DNA from: Anodontia alba
Taxonomy: Eukaryota; Mollusca; Bivalvia; Lucinida; Lucinidae
Direction of reading: 5' to 3'
Length of the DNA stretch: 64,000 nt
Assembly: GCA_964016985.1 (NCBI GenBank)
Contig: OZ024823.1
Location: 38,359,687 to 38,423,686 of the forward strand
Positions 33,309-45,347 of this stretch are shown here, piece by piece. The notes below the pieces were generated by a model, which worked only from the letters and a program-made list of their open reading frames with translations, was not told where the DNA came from and searched no databases. Both the position numbers and the translations under genes were made by a program. Numbering within the stretch: the first letter of the stretch is position 1; the number at the start of each line of letters is the position of its first letter.

Positions 33309-33343
33309 GGAACGAAAGCAAATTGCTTATGAAGTTCCTCTCC
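33309..33343 (-). other. LINE B 3' UTR hairpin
   Basis: GGAACGAAAGCAAATTGCTT with a closing GAAGTTCC. GGAACGAAAGCAA and GTTCCTCTCCT are shared exactly with LINE A. Confidence 0.55.
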
Positions 33344-33842
33344 TCATGCATATAATTGAATATATCCGATAACGGCACAAGGTTGTAAATATGTTAACGT
33401 ATTCATGTGACATATCTACCAATATATACTAATTATAACATTAGATTACTATATAGCGAAAGTAGAGCCTTATATGTTCAAACCTAACAAACATGAAGAA
33501 GAGCAGAAAAAAACACAAACAAAAAAGAAAAACATAATAATAGTCTACTTAATCAATGATAAGGAGGAAAAAATGAAAGAAGTGGCATGTGGAGGAGCGA
33601 AAGAGCAGAAAGAAAGACAAAAGAAGAGAAACAAAGTGTGTTAGAAGAGTAGGGACCGCCTTCTGCGCCGCGAGAACAAAAAAAAAAAAAATGGCCAAAT
33701 ACACTATAATCCTGTTATAATCCTGTTGTCCTGCTGTATACTAAATGTATTTATAATTCCTCTGGCCTATCTCACCGGTATCATAATACATTGTATTCGC
33801 ATCACTCAACAATGAGGAAAACTGTGCCATGAAAAGGTAAGA

Positions 33843-36800
33843 TTAAAAACGTTTACTTTTTTTAATGTAATTATGAACTGCCTCGAAAATCTTTACGTTA
33901 CTTTCATAAATTACAGTGCTGTTGCCAAACAATAGAACGTCAACAGAAATTGGGCAAATGAGTGAGATTACCTGGAAAAGTTCTTGTCTTTGTCCATGGT
34001 AAAGGGGACATTCTAAAAGAAAGTGATCAGCGGTTTCCGTACTGCCACAAATGCACTGTGAAGTGTCAGAAATATTTTTACGAAAAAGATCCTGATTTAA
34101 AGCACTACAGTTTGTTCGAAGACGTGTATGCAACATCTGGAGACGTCTATCGCCAATATAAAAGTATTTAGGTATTTGTGGAACAATTACGTTTTGGTCA
34201 AGGCGTGATTTGAAGACACTAACTGAACTGGCGTTTCTTGTTTCTTCCGACAAACCATTCCATTCTCTTATCACAGAAGGAAGAAAAGAATTATAATATT
34301 GACGTGTTCGTGTTTCAACAGTTTGCAAGTTATTTGCATTTCTTAAGTTATATGAAGAAATATCGCTGATAGAAGGTGGTACAAGAGCGGAAAGATAACT
34401 AGGACTTATATTTGAATACATTTTGTAAAAAAGAGATAATTTTTGCTTCCGTCTTCTGGAATCTAGAGTTTCCCATCCTATTTCAGAATACAGTGTTTCA
34501 ATAGATACTAATTTTGTTGTTCCCGTAGCAATTCTTGCAGCCTCATTTTGAATTTTATCTATTTCCTCTTTTTCGTACTGTGTACAGTTATCCCAAATTT
34601 CGTTTCCGTATTCTAGGATCGGTCTTATAAACGTGGTATATATAATTTCGAGAGATCTACGGTCAAGTTGAAACTTAAGTTTACGCATGATGTTTATTCT
34701 TGCCCACGCTTTGGTTTTTATATAATCAATATGTTTATGCCACGTACCATCTTTTGATAAAAAAATGCCAAGATGCTTATGAGTATCTACTTCCTTAATT
34801 ATTTGTCCTGACATAAAGATAGAAGGGTGATCTGGTTTGTTGGTCTTCCGTGATATTAAAAGGGATTCAGTTTTGAAAGGATTAAAAGATACCAGCCATT
34901 GTTTAGCCCATCGTGCAACTTTTTCCATGTCAGCATTAAGAAGTTCAGCTGCAAGTGTTGGATCTTCAACAACTATATATAGGCTTGTGTCGTCAGCAAA
35001 GAGACGAATATTTGAGCCAATGTCCTTCACAATGTCATTTATGTACAGCAAAAATAATAAAGGCCCAAGGATGGAACCTTGTGGGACACCGGCTTTTAAA
35101 GAGTTTCAGTATGATTTAACACCTGAGAAAGTCACCCGTTGTTTCCTGGTGCATAGATAATCAATGAACCAATTCAGAAGACTTCCTGCTATACCAGCTG
35201 CTTTTAGTTTTTGAATGAGGCCAGCATGCCAAACACGGTCAAATGCCTTGCTAATGTCACAAAAGACAACTCTTACTTCTTTACCCGAATCTAGAGCATG
35301 ACAAAAAGTATCATAGAGATAAGTTAATTGATTAACAGTAGAATCTCCAGGTATAAATCCAGATTGTAAGGGTGAAAGGATATCATTATCACGAAAATGA
35401 TTGTAAATGTGTTTGAAAATGCATCTCTCAAAGACTTTATCCAAGGTATTAAGCAGGGAAACAGGCCTATAATTTGAAACTAATACGGGATCACCACCTT
35501 TGTGAATCGGACAGACGTGTGCTTCTTTCCAGTCATCTGGAACTTTGCTATTCTGAAGCGAGAGGTTGTAGAATATGGATAGTGGATCTGCAAGTTCATT
35601 TGCCAATTCACGAAGTACTCTGTTATTTATACCGTCAGGTCCAACAGCCTTCCCCAAGGGAAGACTTTTCAAAACCGAATTCACTTCTAAAGCCGTAATG
35701 TTAAGTGATGACAGTTTATGTTCTTCACTAACTAATATAGGCAATTCAGGAACATCTGCATTTTCATCGTCCAACAAAGTCTGATCCCTGAAAAAGTCAT
35801 TAAAAATATTTGCTTTATCTTGGTCCTCAGTATATGTAAAACCTTCATGTTCAAGTGTTGGTATGTGAGAATTAGAGAGCGGAGATATAAAATATTTTAA
35901 AGTTGACCACCAGTCTTTGGAGGTAAGAGTACAAGTTTTTAATTTATTCGAGAGATTATCGGTGTATAATTTCTTAGACTTACGAATCATTTCTATCACT
36001 TTATTTCTTAAGTGTCTAAACCTTTCCCAATTTGCAGGTATATTTGTAAGTTTAGCCTTTCTGTATGCCCTTTTACGTATCCTAATATGTCTTTTAATTG
36101 CCGTAGTAATCCAAGGTGGGTCAGCCGGACGTATTCTTACATTTCGATTAGGGATGCAATCATTGGATAAAGCAATAATCTTTTCAGTTATATTTTTAGC
36201 ATAAATATTTATATCGGTATTGCGCAGCCCCTCCCAGTCCGTTGATGATGCTTTATTTCTCAATAGATTATAGTGACCTTGTTCATAAATCCAAATACGG
36301 CGCACATATGATTTTCGTTTTGGTTTTACAAATCGTAAGATACCATAAGTAGGACAGTGATACCGTCGGTCTTGTTGTAAGAAAGGGTCTCCTACACCAC
36401 TCATGACTAAATGATCATTATTATTTGTAAGAATGATATCCAGTAGTGACGAAGAGTGTTCAGTATAATGAGTTGGTTCCTCAATAACTTGGTTTAAAGA
36501 AAACTGCTCACAAATTGTTTTGATTTTATGAGATGAGTTTGGACTGAGCATGTTAAAGTTATAATCTCCTGCTATAATAATATCCTTTATACCTGTATCA
36601 ACTGCCAGGGAGATAGAATCCTCAATAGACGTATAATAATTAGCATTTGAATTGGGTGCTCTGTAGAATAAACCGAAAAGTAGTTTCTTATGCTTAATAA
36701 TAATCTCTATCCACAGGCATTCAATTCCTAGTGGCTCAAGGTCATTCCTGCGTCTATATAAAAGTGTATCTTTTACATATATGATCACACCACCATGATT

Positions 36801-37388
36801 ATCGCTGACCCTGTCTTTACGTTCAGGAGAGTGATAAGATTGAAGTTGCAGGTCCGCAGTTGATATAGCAGAATGAAGCCAGGTCTCTGAAAATGCTAAT
36901 ATGTCAAAGTCAGAAAGTTCAGCAAATAATACGTCGAGTTTGCTAAAAATACTCTGCACGTTATAATGAACAAATGATAAATGGGAAGAGAGAGACGAAG
37001 TACCAAAAATAGAACCGTTTCCTGATGAAGAGCTATCATAACTATCCGAAAGAGATGATAGCGGGCCGGGATTTGGATGGATATCTCCCGACACCAAGAG
37101 CAGAACGCAGAACCATGTAACTAAAACAGTAATGGATACTGCAAGAAATATGGAATAAGTGAATTGAACATTTAATCTATGTTTATTGCTTACTAACAGC
37201 TTCTTTGAGAGATGCCGAAAGTAGAGATTCTGGATACGACAAGAATCATCAATAATAGTTTTATAAATTGAATAAGTATACATAATATCCCTGCATAGCA
37301 AAAGTAGGACAACAAAGTGGAAAACAATAGCGAAATTATAACAGAATTTGTACGTGTGTAGGGTGCTGACCGTATTCCTCCTTTTCAA
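33843..37388 (-). pseudogene. LINE B polyprotein: 2A-like, endonuclease, RT; one in-frame TGA
   Basis: Starts at ATG 37388. Two hydrophobic stretches (about residues 17-32 and 80-99) precede GDIHPNPGP (101-109), a 2A-like motif. The endonuclease follows: LSFVHYNVQSIFSKL, DILAFSETWL, NHGGVIIYVKD, IIIAGDYNFNML, SLLDIILTNN. RT: VGPDGINNRVL, NYRPVSLLNTLDK, QSGFIPGDSTVNQL, CDISKAFDRVWH (Asp711 and Asp717), VPQGSILGPLLFLLYIND, and FADD at 797-800. The C-terminus has CICGSTETADHFLLECPLY. The frame is continuous for 1181 codons except for TGA at 35106-35108, where LINE A has TGG (Trp), so one G-to-A change. Translation would stop within the RT. Confidence 0.9.
37062..37088 (-). other. 2A-like ribosome-skipping motif GDIHPNPGP
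   Basis: Nine codons right after a hydrophobic segment and 100 residues from the start. 2A peptides end D-x-E-x-N-P-G-P; here Glu is His. Variants of 2A in non-LTR retrotransposons have been reported to release the N-terminal part co-translationally. Whether the His form works is not shown here. Confidence 0.6.
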
Positions 37389-37863
37389 TTTTACGTAATC
37401 AATATCAAAAGATACAAGAACAACTCAGTCAGCAACCTACACAAGACTACATCTATAACTTGAACACGTATAGACCAGTGAGTTCTCGCGGCACAGTCCC
37501 GATACCTACCCTCTAGAGACGCTCCGAAAATATAGACAGTGACAACATGAAAAAAGCAAAACATTGATATATACATGGATATAAACATATAAAGGATGGA
37601 ATGTAAATTTTAAATTTTTGAGGTATACTTTTAACAATATAATCATTTTGAAGTTATTTGATTTTCGTTCATTGTAATGTTATTGTTTGGTCTCACTGCA
37701 TCTAGAATAGCAGCCAGAATTTGATAGAAACAACAAATTAAATATCATACTGTGTCACACAGCATCAGTGCATCCCAATGATTATCTAACAACAACAATA
37801 CACTATTCATTTTAGAATAGCTTGGAATTTGCATCGGCAGCTCACTATTGCACTGAAGAGGCC

Positions 37864-37867
<4 letters not shown>

Positions 37868-37921
<54 letters not shown>
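37868..37921. repeat. (GA)n microsatellite in LINE B 5' UTR
   Basis: 54 bp of AG; flanked by GGCCAAC and GTTGGCC, which are inverted. Open frames on both strands here are artefacts. Confidence 0.95.
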
Positions 37922-37924
<3 letters not shown>

Positions 37925-38297
37925 GGCCTTTCTACTACAGTTGTTAACCTAATAGCATTTGTATGCTGGAAACCAGACCATGTGAGCACATACACCACGC
38001 GAAATAATCTGTGCTCAACAACATGTAACATTCAGAAATAAGCTATGAAACAGTTAAGAACTGTAAAACAAGGTATCAGCAGGGATTAGGTTTATCGCTG
38101 CAAATTGTATCAGCATAACCAATTTAACAATTTCGATTTGAAGTTAACCGTCATCTCAACTGGTCACAAATAAAATCCAGTGGAAATAAGGGTTAACCTG
38201 ATAGACTGTTATTAACAAGTTTCTTTCAGTTATCAATAAGTTTGATAAGACGAATGCTTACTGACCCTAATGTTACCCGTGGAGCGCCGGTACTTAG

Positions 38298-38551
38298 ACG
38301 TTTACGTCTAAATGTTTTGTCTTGGTTTATTTTATATACTATTCGAGTCCTGCTGAAATAATTCGTCTGCAGTGCAGAATATTTATAGATGAAGTATTTC
38401 CTCTGTAGTGTTTTCCCTCCTGTATTGTAAGGATACTGATATACCGGTAACTAGTCTATCAGACAGAAAAAGTGTCTGATAAATCGGAACATAAGTAGAA
38501 TATAGGCTCTATTTTAAAATGCATATAAAAAATATTTTATACTATTATCTA
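38298..38551. other. Short spacer, no gene
   Basis: Unique AT-rich DNA between LINE B and the next element. Confidence 0.4.
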
Positions 38552-39136
38552 TGGTGGCATATTTCTGCCACGAGATAGCTAGGTAGCTATCACGATACTT
38601 TCAATAATTATCTTGATATTTTGAAGTTTCCTGAAACGATTATCTTAATAGTTTAAAGTTTCCTGGAAATATTATCGCGAAAGTTTACAGTATTATCGCG
38701 ATGTTTTTTGCGTTAGTACCCAGAGCTGCCATTTATTTTCTGTTATCTATAGATAGAACCGAAATCGGAATACCTTTGTTTATACTGTTGAAATTTACCG
38801 AGGGTATTTACCAGTGACATTTAAGGTAAGAGTTTATACTAGGTAATCGCAAATTGGTGCGTGGAAATCCCGGAATGCCATATCCGCTTGTGTTCTATTT
38901 ATAGCTTCCTCGTGACCATGAAAAGAATTATCGCGATAATTTTATCTAGATACTAATGTCAGTTCCGAGCAGTATCACGAAATTTTGCGTTAAAATATTT
39001 TCTGGAAATTAAAAAACATATCTAGATAATTCAAGTTATTGCGATAATGTTTTCAGGAAAACTTTTTATTTTCTTGAAAATTAAGAATATTATCGCGATA
39101 GCTATCTAGCTATCTCGTGGCAGAAATATGCCACCA
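38552..39136. mobile_element. DNA element with TGGTGGCATATTTCTGCCAC ends
   Basis: 585 bp flanked by TA (38550-38551, 39137-39138). The ends TGGTGGCATATTTCTGCCAC and GTGGCAGAAATATGCCACCA are perfectly inverted and continue as GAGATAGCTAG. The interior repeats ATTATCGCGATA-like strings. No transposase. TA flanks suggest a Tc1/mariner-type mover. Confidence 0.75.
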
Positions 39137-39290
39137 TAATTATCAAATGTTTTCACGTTATAGTATGAAATATACGATTATATGTCGCTCAAATTTACTC
39201 CCGACTTTTGGTCCCGACTTTCTACTATCGGCTTTTATATTGTCCGACCTTTACCTTCGGCTTTTATTGGTCTCTCGCCGAGTTCGAATG

Positions 39291-40041
39291 TATGGTGGCA
39301 TATAACTGACATCTAAATTATGGTGGCATATAACTGACATCTAAATACTGACACACTAAGTCGACTTCTTCTGCTTTTATGTCGACTTACAATGTTTGAC
39401 TTGATGCTATATCGACTTCCATTGATAATGGTTATCGCGTCTGAAGATCGCATTATTGCTCTAAGCTGCCTTTAAGAAAACAAAGTGTGTTAACATTGTA
39501 TGACGACTTATTTTCTATTATTTTTTATTATCTCGACTTCCGGTTCTCTAACATGTCATGATTTGCCAGTTAGCGCTGAGATACGTTTTCGTAGTCGTGA
39601 AAGTTTATTTTTAGACCAAAATCACATAGGCAGCGCCAGCCTTATTGCAATCGCAGAGTTGTTTACAAGAAACAATAATTATATAATATATATATATGCC
39701 ACCAAACACTATATTAAGCACTAAACTTAATACATCACATCGTCCCGAATTTAACTGTCTCGGCCGGCATAGTCACTATCTGACTATTATCTTCTCAACA
39801 AATCCATTCTACATAACATGACCGGAAGTCGAGATAATAATTATAATGGCGACGTATAGTTGTAAAAGTGTTTCATGATGCTGACGTTGTGGATGACACT
39901 TCTAGACAGTATTACGACTTGCAGTCGCGATAACCATTGTCACCGGGTCGATATAGCATCAGGTCATAATTTTAAGTCGACATAAAAGCAGAAAAAGTCG
40001 ACTTAGTATCTCAATATTTAGATGTCAGTTATATGCCACCA
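39291..40041. mobile_element. DNA element with TGGTGGCATATAACTGACAT ends
   Basis: The main unit 39321-40041 is flanked by TA. Its ends TGGTGGCATATAACTGACAT and ATGTCAGTTATATGCCACCA are inverted, and the inner parts (AAGTCGACATAAAAGC) continue the pairing to about 100 bp. The first 11 end bases match the neighbour at 38552-39136, so the two are likely one family. A solo end lies at 39291-39318. Non-coding. Confidence 0.75.
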
Positions 40042-40042
40042 T

Positions 40043-40338
40043 ACTAAATATTGAGATACTAAGTCGACATCAGCTTTTATGTCGACTTACAATGTATGAC
40101 TTGATGCTATATCGACTTCCGTTGATAATGGTTATCGCGTCTGCAGGTCGTAATATTGCTCTAAGCTGCCTTCAAGAAAATAAAGCGTGTTAACATTGTA
40201 TGACGACCTATTTTCTATTATTTTTTATTATCTCGACTTCCGGTTCTTTTACATGTCATGATTTGCCAGTTAGCGTTGAGATACGTTTTCGTAGTCGTGA
40301 AAGTTTATTTTAAGACCAAAATCACACAGGCAGTTCGA
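40043..40338. repeat. Second copy of the left part of the preceding element
   Basis: About 290 bp matching 39346-39632 with few differences: ATGTCGACTTACAATGT, TGGTTATCGCGTCTG, CTCGACTTCCGGTTCT, GAGATACGTTTTCGTAGTCG. It starts right at the end of the previous element and has no right end of its own. Confidence 0.7.
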
Positions 40339-41032
40339 ATGGTACTTACTTGGTAACAAAACGTTTCGCCTCTAAGACGTTTCCCCCCCTGGTCGTTTCG
40401 CCTCTATTTTTCGGCGTAGCTGTATAAGCTGGCTTTTGACATACATATTGGTATTAGTCGAATGAATAAATAGTAATTTGCGATTGGTTAAACATGTGTA
40501 AACCTCTGTAAATAAGTAGGGGTAAGTATAGAATTTACCGATGTTTGACGAATATATTTGTGACTGAACAATCACTTAATTATGTCATTTATCTATTTAA
40601 AGTTGTACAGTATGGCAATGCAGATGTTAAACAATGGACAAAAATACCCATAATTTAAATAATACCAATACAATAGTTGCAATGAAATAAATTATTATAG
40701 ACGAGCTTTTAATTCTGCACAGTGTAACTAAATTGTTTGATATAAGCGGCCCAAACGCTAAGCGAACAAGGGACGTTCAAGTTTACTTCTCTCCACTGTG
40801 TCCATTATATACAGAATTATCATGTGTCTTGTATTATGTGCAAAAGGGATGTAAAATTGCATGGTTTAATTTTATATAATAAATAAACAGGAACTATGCC
40901 TTAAGCTTGGTAGAAATATTGGCAACATAAATAATATTGTTCATTCTTAACTAGGTAATAGGTTTGTTGAACACCCCTTTTATTTATTCACGGTGTAAGC
41001 GGCCTATTGCGTCGTGAACGACACGAAGAAGA
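40339..41032. other. No gene seen
   Basis: AT-rich; nothing recognisable. Confidence 0.45.
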
Positions 41033-41422
41033 AATATTACTATTTTTAACCTCCGCTTCAGGTAGGATTTTTTAGAATATCTCTTCTCATACCGAATGGA
41101 ATTTGTTCAAATAAAGCGCAGAGTACGCGGAAAATCAAGGTCTTTCTGGTGGTGTAAGCACTATTCTGCGATCTGGTCTAATTCTCGAGAATATTCGAAG
41201 AACGTTTTTGCTGTCAATCTGGGTCACCGGAACAATGTACATGAATTTTCACGAAAAACATTCTCCGAATGTTCTCGAGAATCAGACCAGATTGCAGAAT
41301 AGCACTGACACCACGAGGAATAGCTTGATTTTCCGCGAACTCTGTGCTTTATTTGAAAACAATTCATCAGGTATAAATCGAGATATTCTAAAACATCCTT
41401 CCTGAAGCGGAGCTAGAAATAG
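41033..41422. repeat. Foldback element with about 180-bp arms, broken by an insertion
   Basis: Arms pair TTTAACCTCCGCTTCAGG at the left with CCTGAAGCGGAGCTAGAAAT at the right; ATTCTGCGATCTGGTCTAAT with its inverted near copy; and TCTCGAGAATATTCG with CGAATGTTCTCGAGA. The right arm continues after the 6.85-kb element at 48284 (TAAC), so the foldback was there first. Confidence 0.65.
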
Positions 41423-41699
41423 GGGTAGGTGTAATCCTTGGAAAAAATCAATTGGATTATTGGATATTGGAAAATCCAACTAATTCCAAGTTGGAAAAAT
41501 GGGGGTGTATTCCTTGGATTTTTTACCTGTTGGAAAAATGTTTTGTAGATATTGAATTAATTTAAGCATGTAGGAATATGCATCACTTTCATCATTTTTT
41601 CAGCTTTGAAAGTATTATTTTTCAAAACAATTCTGTCTTCTGATAAAAGAATGCAAATATGTTTTTTTTTGTTGTTTTTTTTTGTAGTGTTTTTTATTA

Positions 41700-41764
41700 T
41701 TATTATTATTTTTTTTTTTTTTTTTTTTTTTGAAAATGATAAGTGAAAAAGGTGAAGGCTTATT

Positions 41765-41799
<35 letters not shown>

Positions 41800-41800
41800 G
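41700..41800. repeat. Opposed T and A homopolymers
   Basis: T run at about 41710-41730 and A run at 41768-41796, with about 37 bp between. Long frames here are artefacts. Confidence 0.9.
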
Positions 41801-42379
41801 AGAAAATACGGAGTGAATGGCGTTTTACTGTCATCTGCTGAAAATTTTACCCAGAGTGCTAAGCATTCATCAATTGTTGTTGTTGTCATCAAGGACACTC
41901 AACATAACTGAGCGAAAATTTTAACATTTATGGATGCCAAGGGTAGTACAATAGCATAGCTATCTGTGACTGTTGTTCATGCGAGCTAAAAATTAGAATT
42001 TGCTGAAATATACATTGTCATATTTCTGCTGAGATGAATGAAATAAAACAAAAACAATATATTCTACAATAACATTTATTTATTTAGGTATTGGAAACTC
42101 CAACATACCGTATTACCGCACACTCCCCCATAAGTGTACAGTCAAGCATTTCATAGTTTCAGATTACAGCCAAGTATTTTATCTGCTTTAAATAAAAGCA
42201 TATGTTGTTGGTGCTCATTTGAATTGTCTCGATTCAAATCAGTAACAACAACATATATAAAGAATATTGGAAACATGTCACATAAGCATCATTAAATTAT
42301 CCTATTATGAAGTCCACTGCTGATCTTTGTCTAAACTGTCTTTATCAGGTGGATATTTTACAATATTTTTTCTTCTGGT

Positions 42380-42660
42380 CATTTTGAAAAACCTAACTGC
42401 ACAGTGCAGTAATTGGGTTGAATATTGTTATCATTATGAAGAAAAAAGTCAACTGAAAAAAAAAATCTTTTTTTTTTTTTTTTTTCTTACCATGTGATAT
42501 GACAAAACACTGATACATTAGATTAGTTCTTGATAAACCGAACCGCACAGTGCATAAATTGGGTAGAATACGGTAATTATTCTGAAGACAAAAAAGTCTA
42601 CATTTGTATCTATTTTTACCATGTGGTATGACAAAACTCTGACATATTTTGCTGTATTAC
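42380..42660. repeat. Two-copy tandem duplication, about 155 bp
   Basis: CCTAACTGCACAGTGCAGTAA ... ACCATGTGATATGACAAAAC is followed by CCGAACCGCACAGTGCATAA ... ACCATGTGGTATGACAAAAC. The copies are diverged and the first has gained an internal T run. Confidence 0.6.
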
Positions 42661-44042
42661 TTTTTGAAGCTATTTCCTTTTTTTTTTTTTTTTTTTTTTT
42701 GTTTTTTGTTTTTTGTTTTCAGCCAAAAAATGCCAATGTATCAATGCTATACAAGAGCAAAACACCAAAGCGTGGTATGGTAAACGATAACTCTCAAATG
42801 TCTGTCTGAAGGAAAAAAAAGTGCTCCAAAATTATGCTTTTCCTGAACAATGGATTTATTTATTAAACCCTTTTCAGTGATTATCTTTTAGTTTGACAAA
42901 GCTACTAAATTAGTTATACTGGAAATTTATGCATAAAAGAACCATATCAAAAGGGCATTTGATGATAAACTAGCATATAAAGGCATAAGCATCTGTACAT
43001 CTTCATAACACAGGTTGTGGCTATTCATTAGAACTTCATTGAAGAGGTTATTCTAATGAAAACAACCAGCTATATTTTATTGAATAAAAAGAAAAAAAAA
43101 AACTTAAAATTATCACCAAATTATTCACCTTATCTGTTTCTCTGTATTGATCATAAACTTTGCTGATACCAATAATTTCCACTTATCCGGCCACTACCTA
43201 TAAAGGTGGCCAAAGCCACCAAGGATTTCTTATCTTTATCTGCTTATGGTCATTATGGTGTTATGCAATCCAAATTGTGTTAACCTAACAGCCGACAATT
43301 ACCCACCCAAACATTTTTTTTTTTTTTTTTTTTATAAAACGGTGATCTGTAAATTGTCTTAAAATATTTTCTATTCATTTATTTCTTTTTTATTGAATTA
43401 TACCAGTTACTGAAGTGACAAGAAACTAAAGCTGTATTTTTGTAAAAGCTCAGTTGAGGGCCAAAAAATTTGCATACATTACCTGTAAAAATCCCAATAA
43501 TTTGCACACCAGAAAAATTCCTTGAAATCATCATTAAATTTGAACATGATGGGCTTAGCTTAGAGCAAGAGGTCCAATCTGATGTAGACGGAGTTGTAAA
43601 CAGTGTAGACCCAGATTAAGCTGCTCCTCTCTGATCCTGGTCTGGACTGTTTACCCAGACCTGTCTGGCCAAAAATTCAGGACAATTACATCATGTATTA
43701 GAGTACATTTCAGTTTAAATTTCAAAAAGATAAACTTGCGTAGGAATGCTTGAGCCACTTCGAACACAACAAATTTTTCTGTGCAAACATTTAAAATGCT
43801 AATTTTCACTGATTTTTTTTATTTTTTTCTTTGGTTTTTATGTCGTATTAAGTCTCAGCATTGTCAGTGATCTCGCAGCTGGATGTGTCATGTGGAAAAT
43901 ACAAGAATATTTATTTGAGCCCTGATATTAGGTTTGTGATTACCCTTAACTTGACAATGAAATTTTCTTGTCTCAATCTCAAAACCATCAACGATTCCAT
44001 TTATACAGCCAACTACGAATTTGACAAGAATTACGCAAACAT

Positions 44043-44103
44043 GACTATTCAAATATATTGAAAAAAATTTACCACCAAAATAAAAAATTTCTGATAAAAA
44101 TTC

Positions 44104-44141
<38 letters not shown>

Positions 44142-44265
44142 TTCTTTTTTTTTTTTTTTTATTGAGCAGAAATAAGAGAAATAATGTGTGCCCTGTAAAT
44201 CACATTTTTACTATATAAAAGTGGGATTTAAGGGAGTCAAAGTTATATAGGCTTGTTTTCGTGCT
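44043..44265. mobile_element. MITE copy with T-run core
   Basis: Matches the ends of the element at 25396-25657 (ACTATTCAAATATAT; TATATAGGCTTGTTTTCGTG), but the middle stem is replaced by about 50 bp of T. Confidence 0.6.
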
Positions 44266-44280
44266 GTTGTGTGGATGCGC

Positions 44281-44702
44281 AGCTAATCGTGGAATGAGAT
44301 GTAAAAATATGAAAATTCACCTGAAATTTCCTCGACTCAGTCTCCAAACCACCAAATTAACCAATGATAATTTTTCTTACTCAATAATTTTAAAAATGCG
44401 CATATGTGCAGGCTAAACTGATCTTTCCGGTCGCATATGTGGTAAGTTCTATAACTTCATCTGCTGGGTCATATTTTGAATGTTTTATAAAACATTTTAC
44501 AGGAAGAAAATGCTTTTATATAAATAGATGAGATAATATAATTTGGTTCCATACTGCCAATACACTTTTAATATTAATTTTGCAAAATATAAATATGTAC
44601 ATTCACTGTACCAAACTAAAATAGCCGAACTATTATCCAGTATAGGATATATAGACTAATCATATTTTTACATCTTATTCCACGGTCCCGTACGATTAGC
44701 CT
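44281..44702. repeat. Element with inverted GCTAATCGT...GGAATGAGATGT ends
   Basis: The left GTGGAATGAGATGTAAAAAT is inverted at the right as ATTTTTACATCTTATTCCAC, and GCTAATCG as CGATTAGC. About 420 bp, no coding frame. Confidence 0.55.
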
Positions 44703-44742
44703 ATATAGGCTATTTGTACAAATAGCAACTGCCTTAAAAGTA

Positions 44743-45240
44743 CAGTCAGAGGCCAAAAGTAATTCCACAAAAATATTTTCTCATAGACTTTAATGCATTT
44801 TAATGTTTAAATGACACTTAATATTTTGTATCATTATAAAGAAAATACTGATATTCTGTAATGATTGGAAAGGTAAATGATGCATGCCCAAAATATATGA
44901 TTTTGATAAATATCGGATTTCTGTCTTCTCAGATACAACAATTTAAATTAAGAGGAAATTTTAAAAATGGCAAATTTCCACTGACGTCAATGTTGACGTC
45001 GCTCAAAAACTGCCCAAAATATCGTACACAAAATTTAATGCTTTGTCTCTCAAGTTTGCATAGAGAAAATCCAATGAGAATCACAATGTATATTACATAA
45101 ATAGTCCAGCTTTCAAATGATGTGAATGTTATAAATATATAAACAATTATTTTTATTATTATTTTCTTTTTGTAAACATGAAAATGCATTGAGCTCTATG
45201 GGATTTTTGATGCTGTGGAATAAATTTTGAAGCCTGACTG
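44743..45240. mobile_element. Mariner-like element with CAGTCAGAGGCCAAAAGTAA ends
   Basis: 498 bp flanked by TA (44741-44742, 45241-45242). The right end complement is CAGTCAGGCTTCAAAATTTA, and both continue to ATTCCAC. No transposase; the small frames present do not resemble one. Confidence 0.65.
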
Positions 45241-45316
45241 TACATGTCTATATTATCAGGGATACACACTAAGTGAATTTAATATCATATTTATACATGA
45301 AGTGAACAGATTGACA

Positions 45317-45347
<31 letters not shown>

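Larger units (their letters stand above)
33236..38283 (-). mobile_element. CR1/L2-like LINE, full length with target duplication (LINE B)
   Basis: 5048 bp on the minus strand between perfect 14-bp direct repeats GCGCCGGTACTTAG (33222-33235 and 38284-38297), the mark of target-primed insertion. It has about 895 bp of 5' UTR with a (GA)n at 37868-37921, one ORF of 1181 codons broken by a single TGA, and about 600 bp of 3' UTR with a hairpin at 33309-33343. Full length and one disabling change suggest a recent insertion. CR1/L2-like placement rests on motif style. Confidence 0.9.

Noticed and set aside
35106..35108. TGA as a selenocysteine or programmed read-through codon
   Set aside because: The sister LINE has Trp (TGG) at this place and no recoding element is evident; a simple nonsense mutation is enough.
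37829..38041. Arg-Glu-rich ORF
   Set aside because: Translation of the (GA)n tract in the LINE B 5' UTR.
43861..44061. Small ORF as a transposase exon of the 6.85-kb element
   Set aside because: 66 codons with no motif, next to a MITE; no splice sites or catalytic residues seen.
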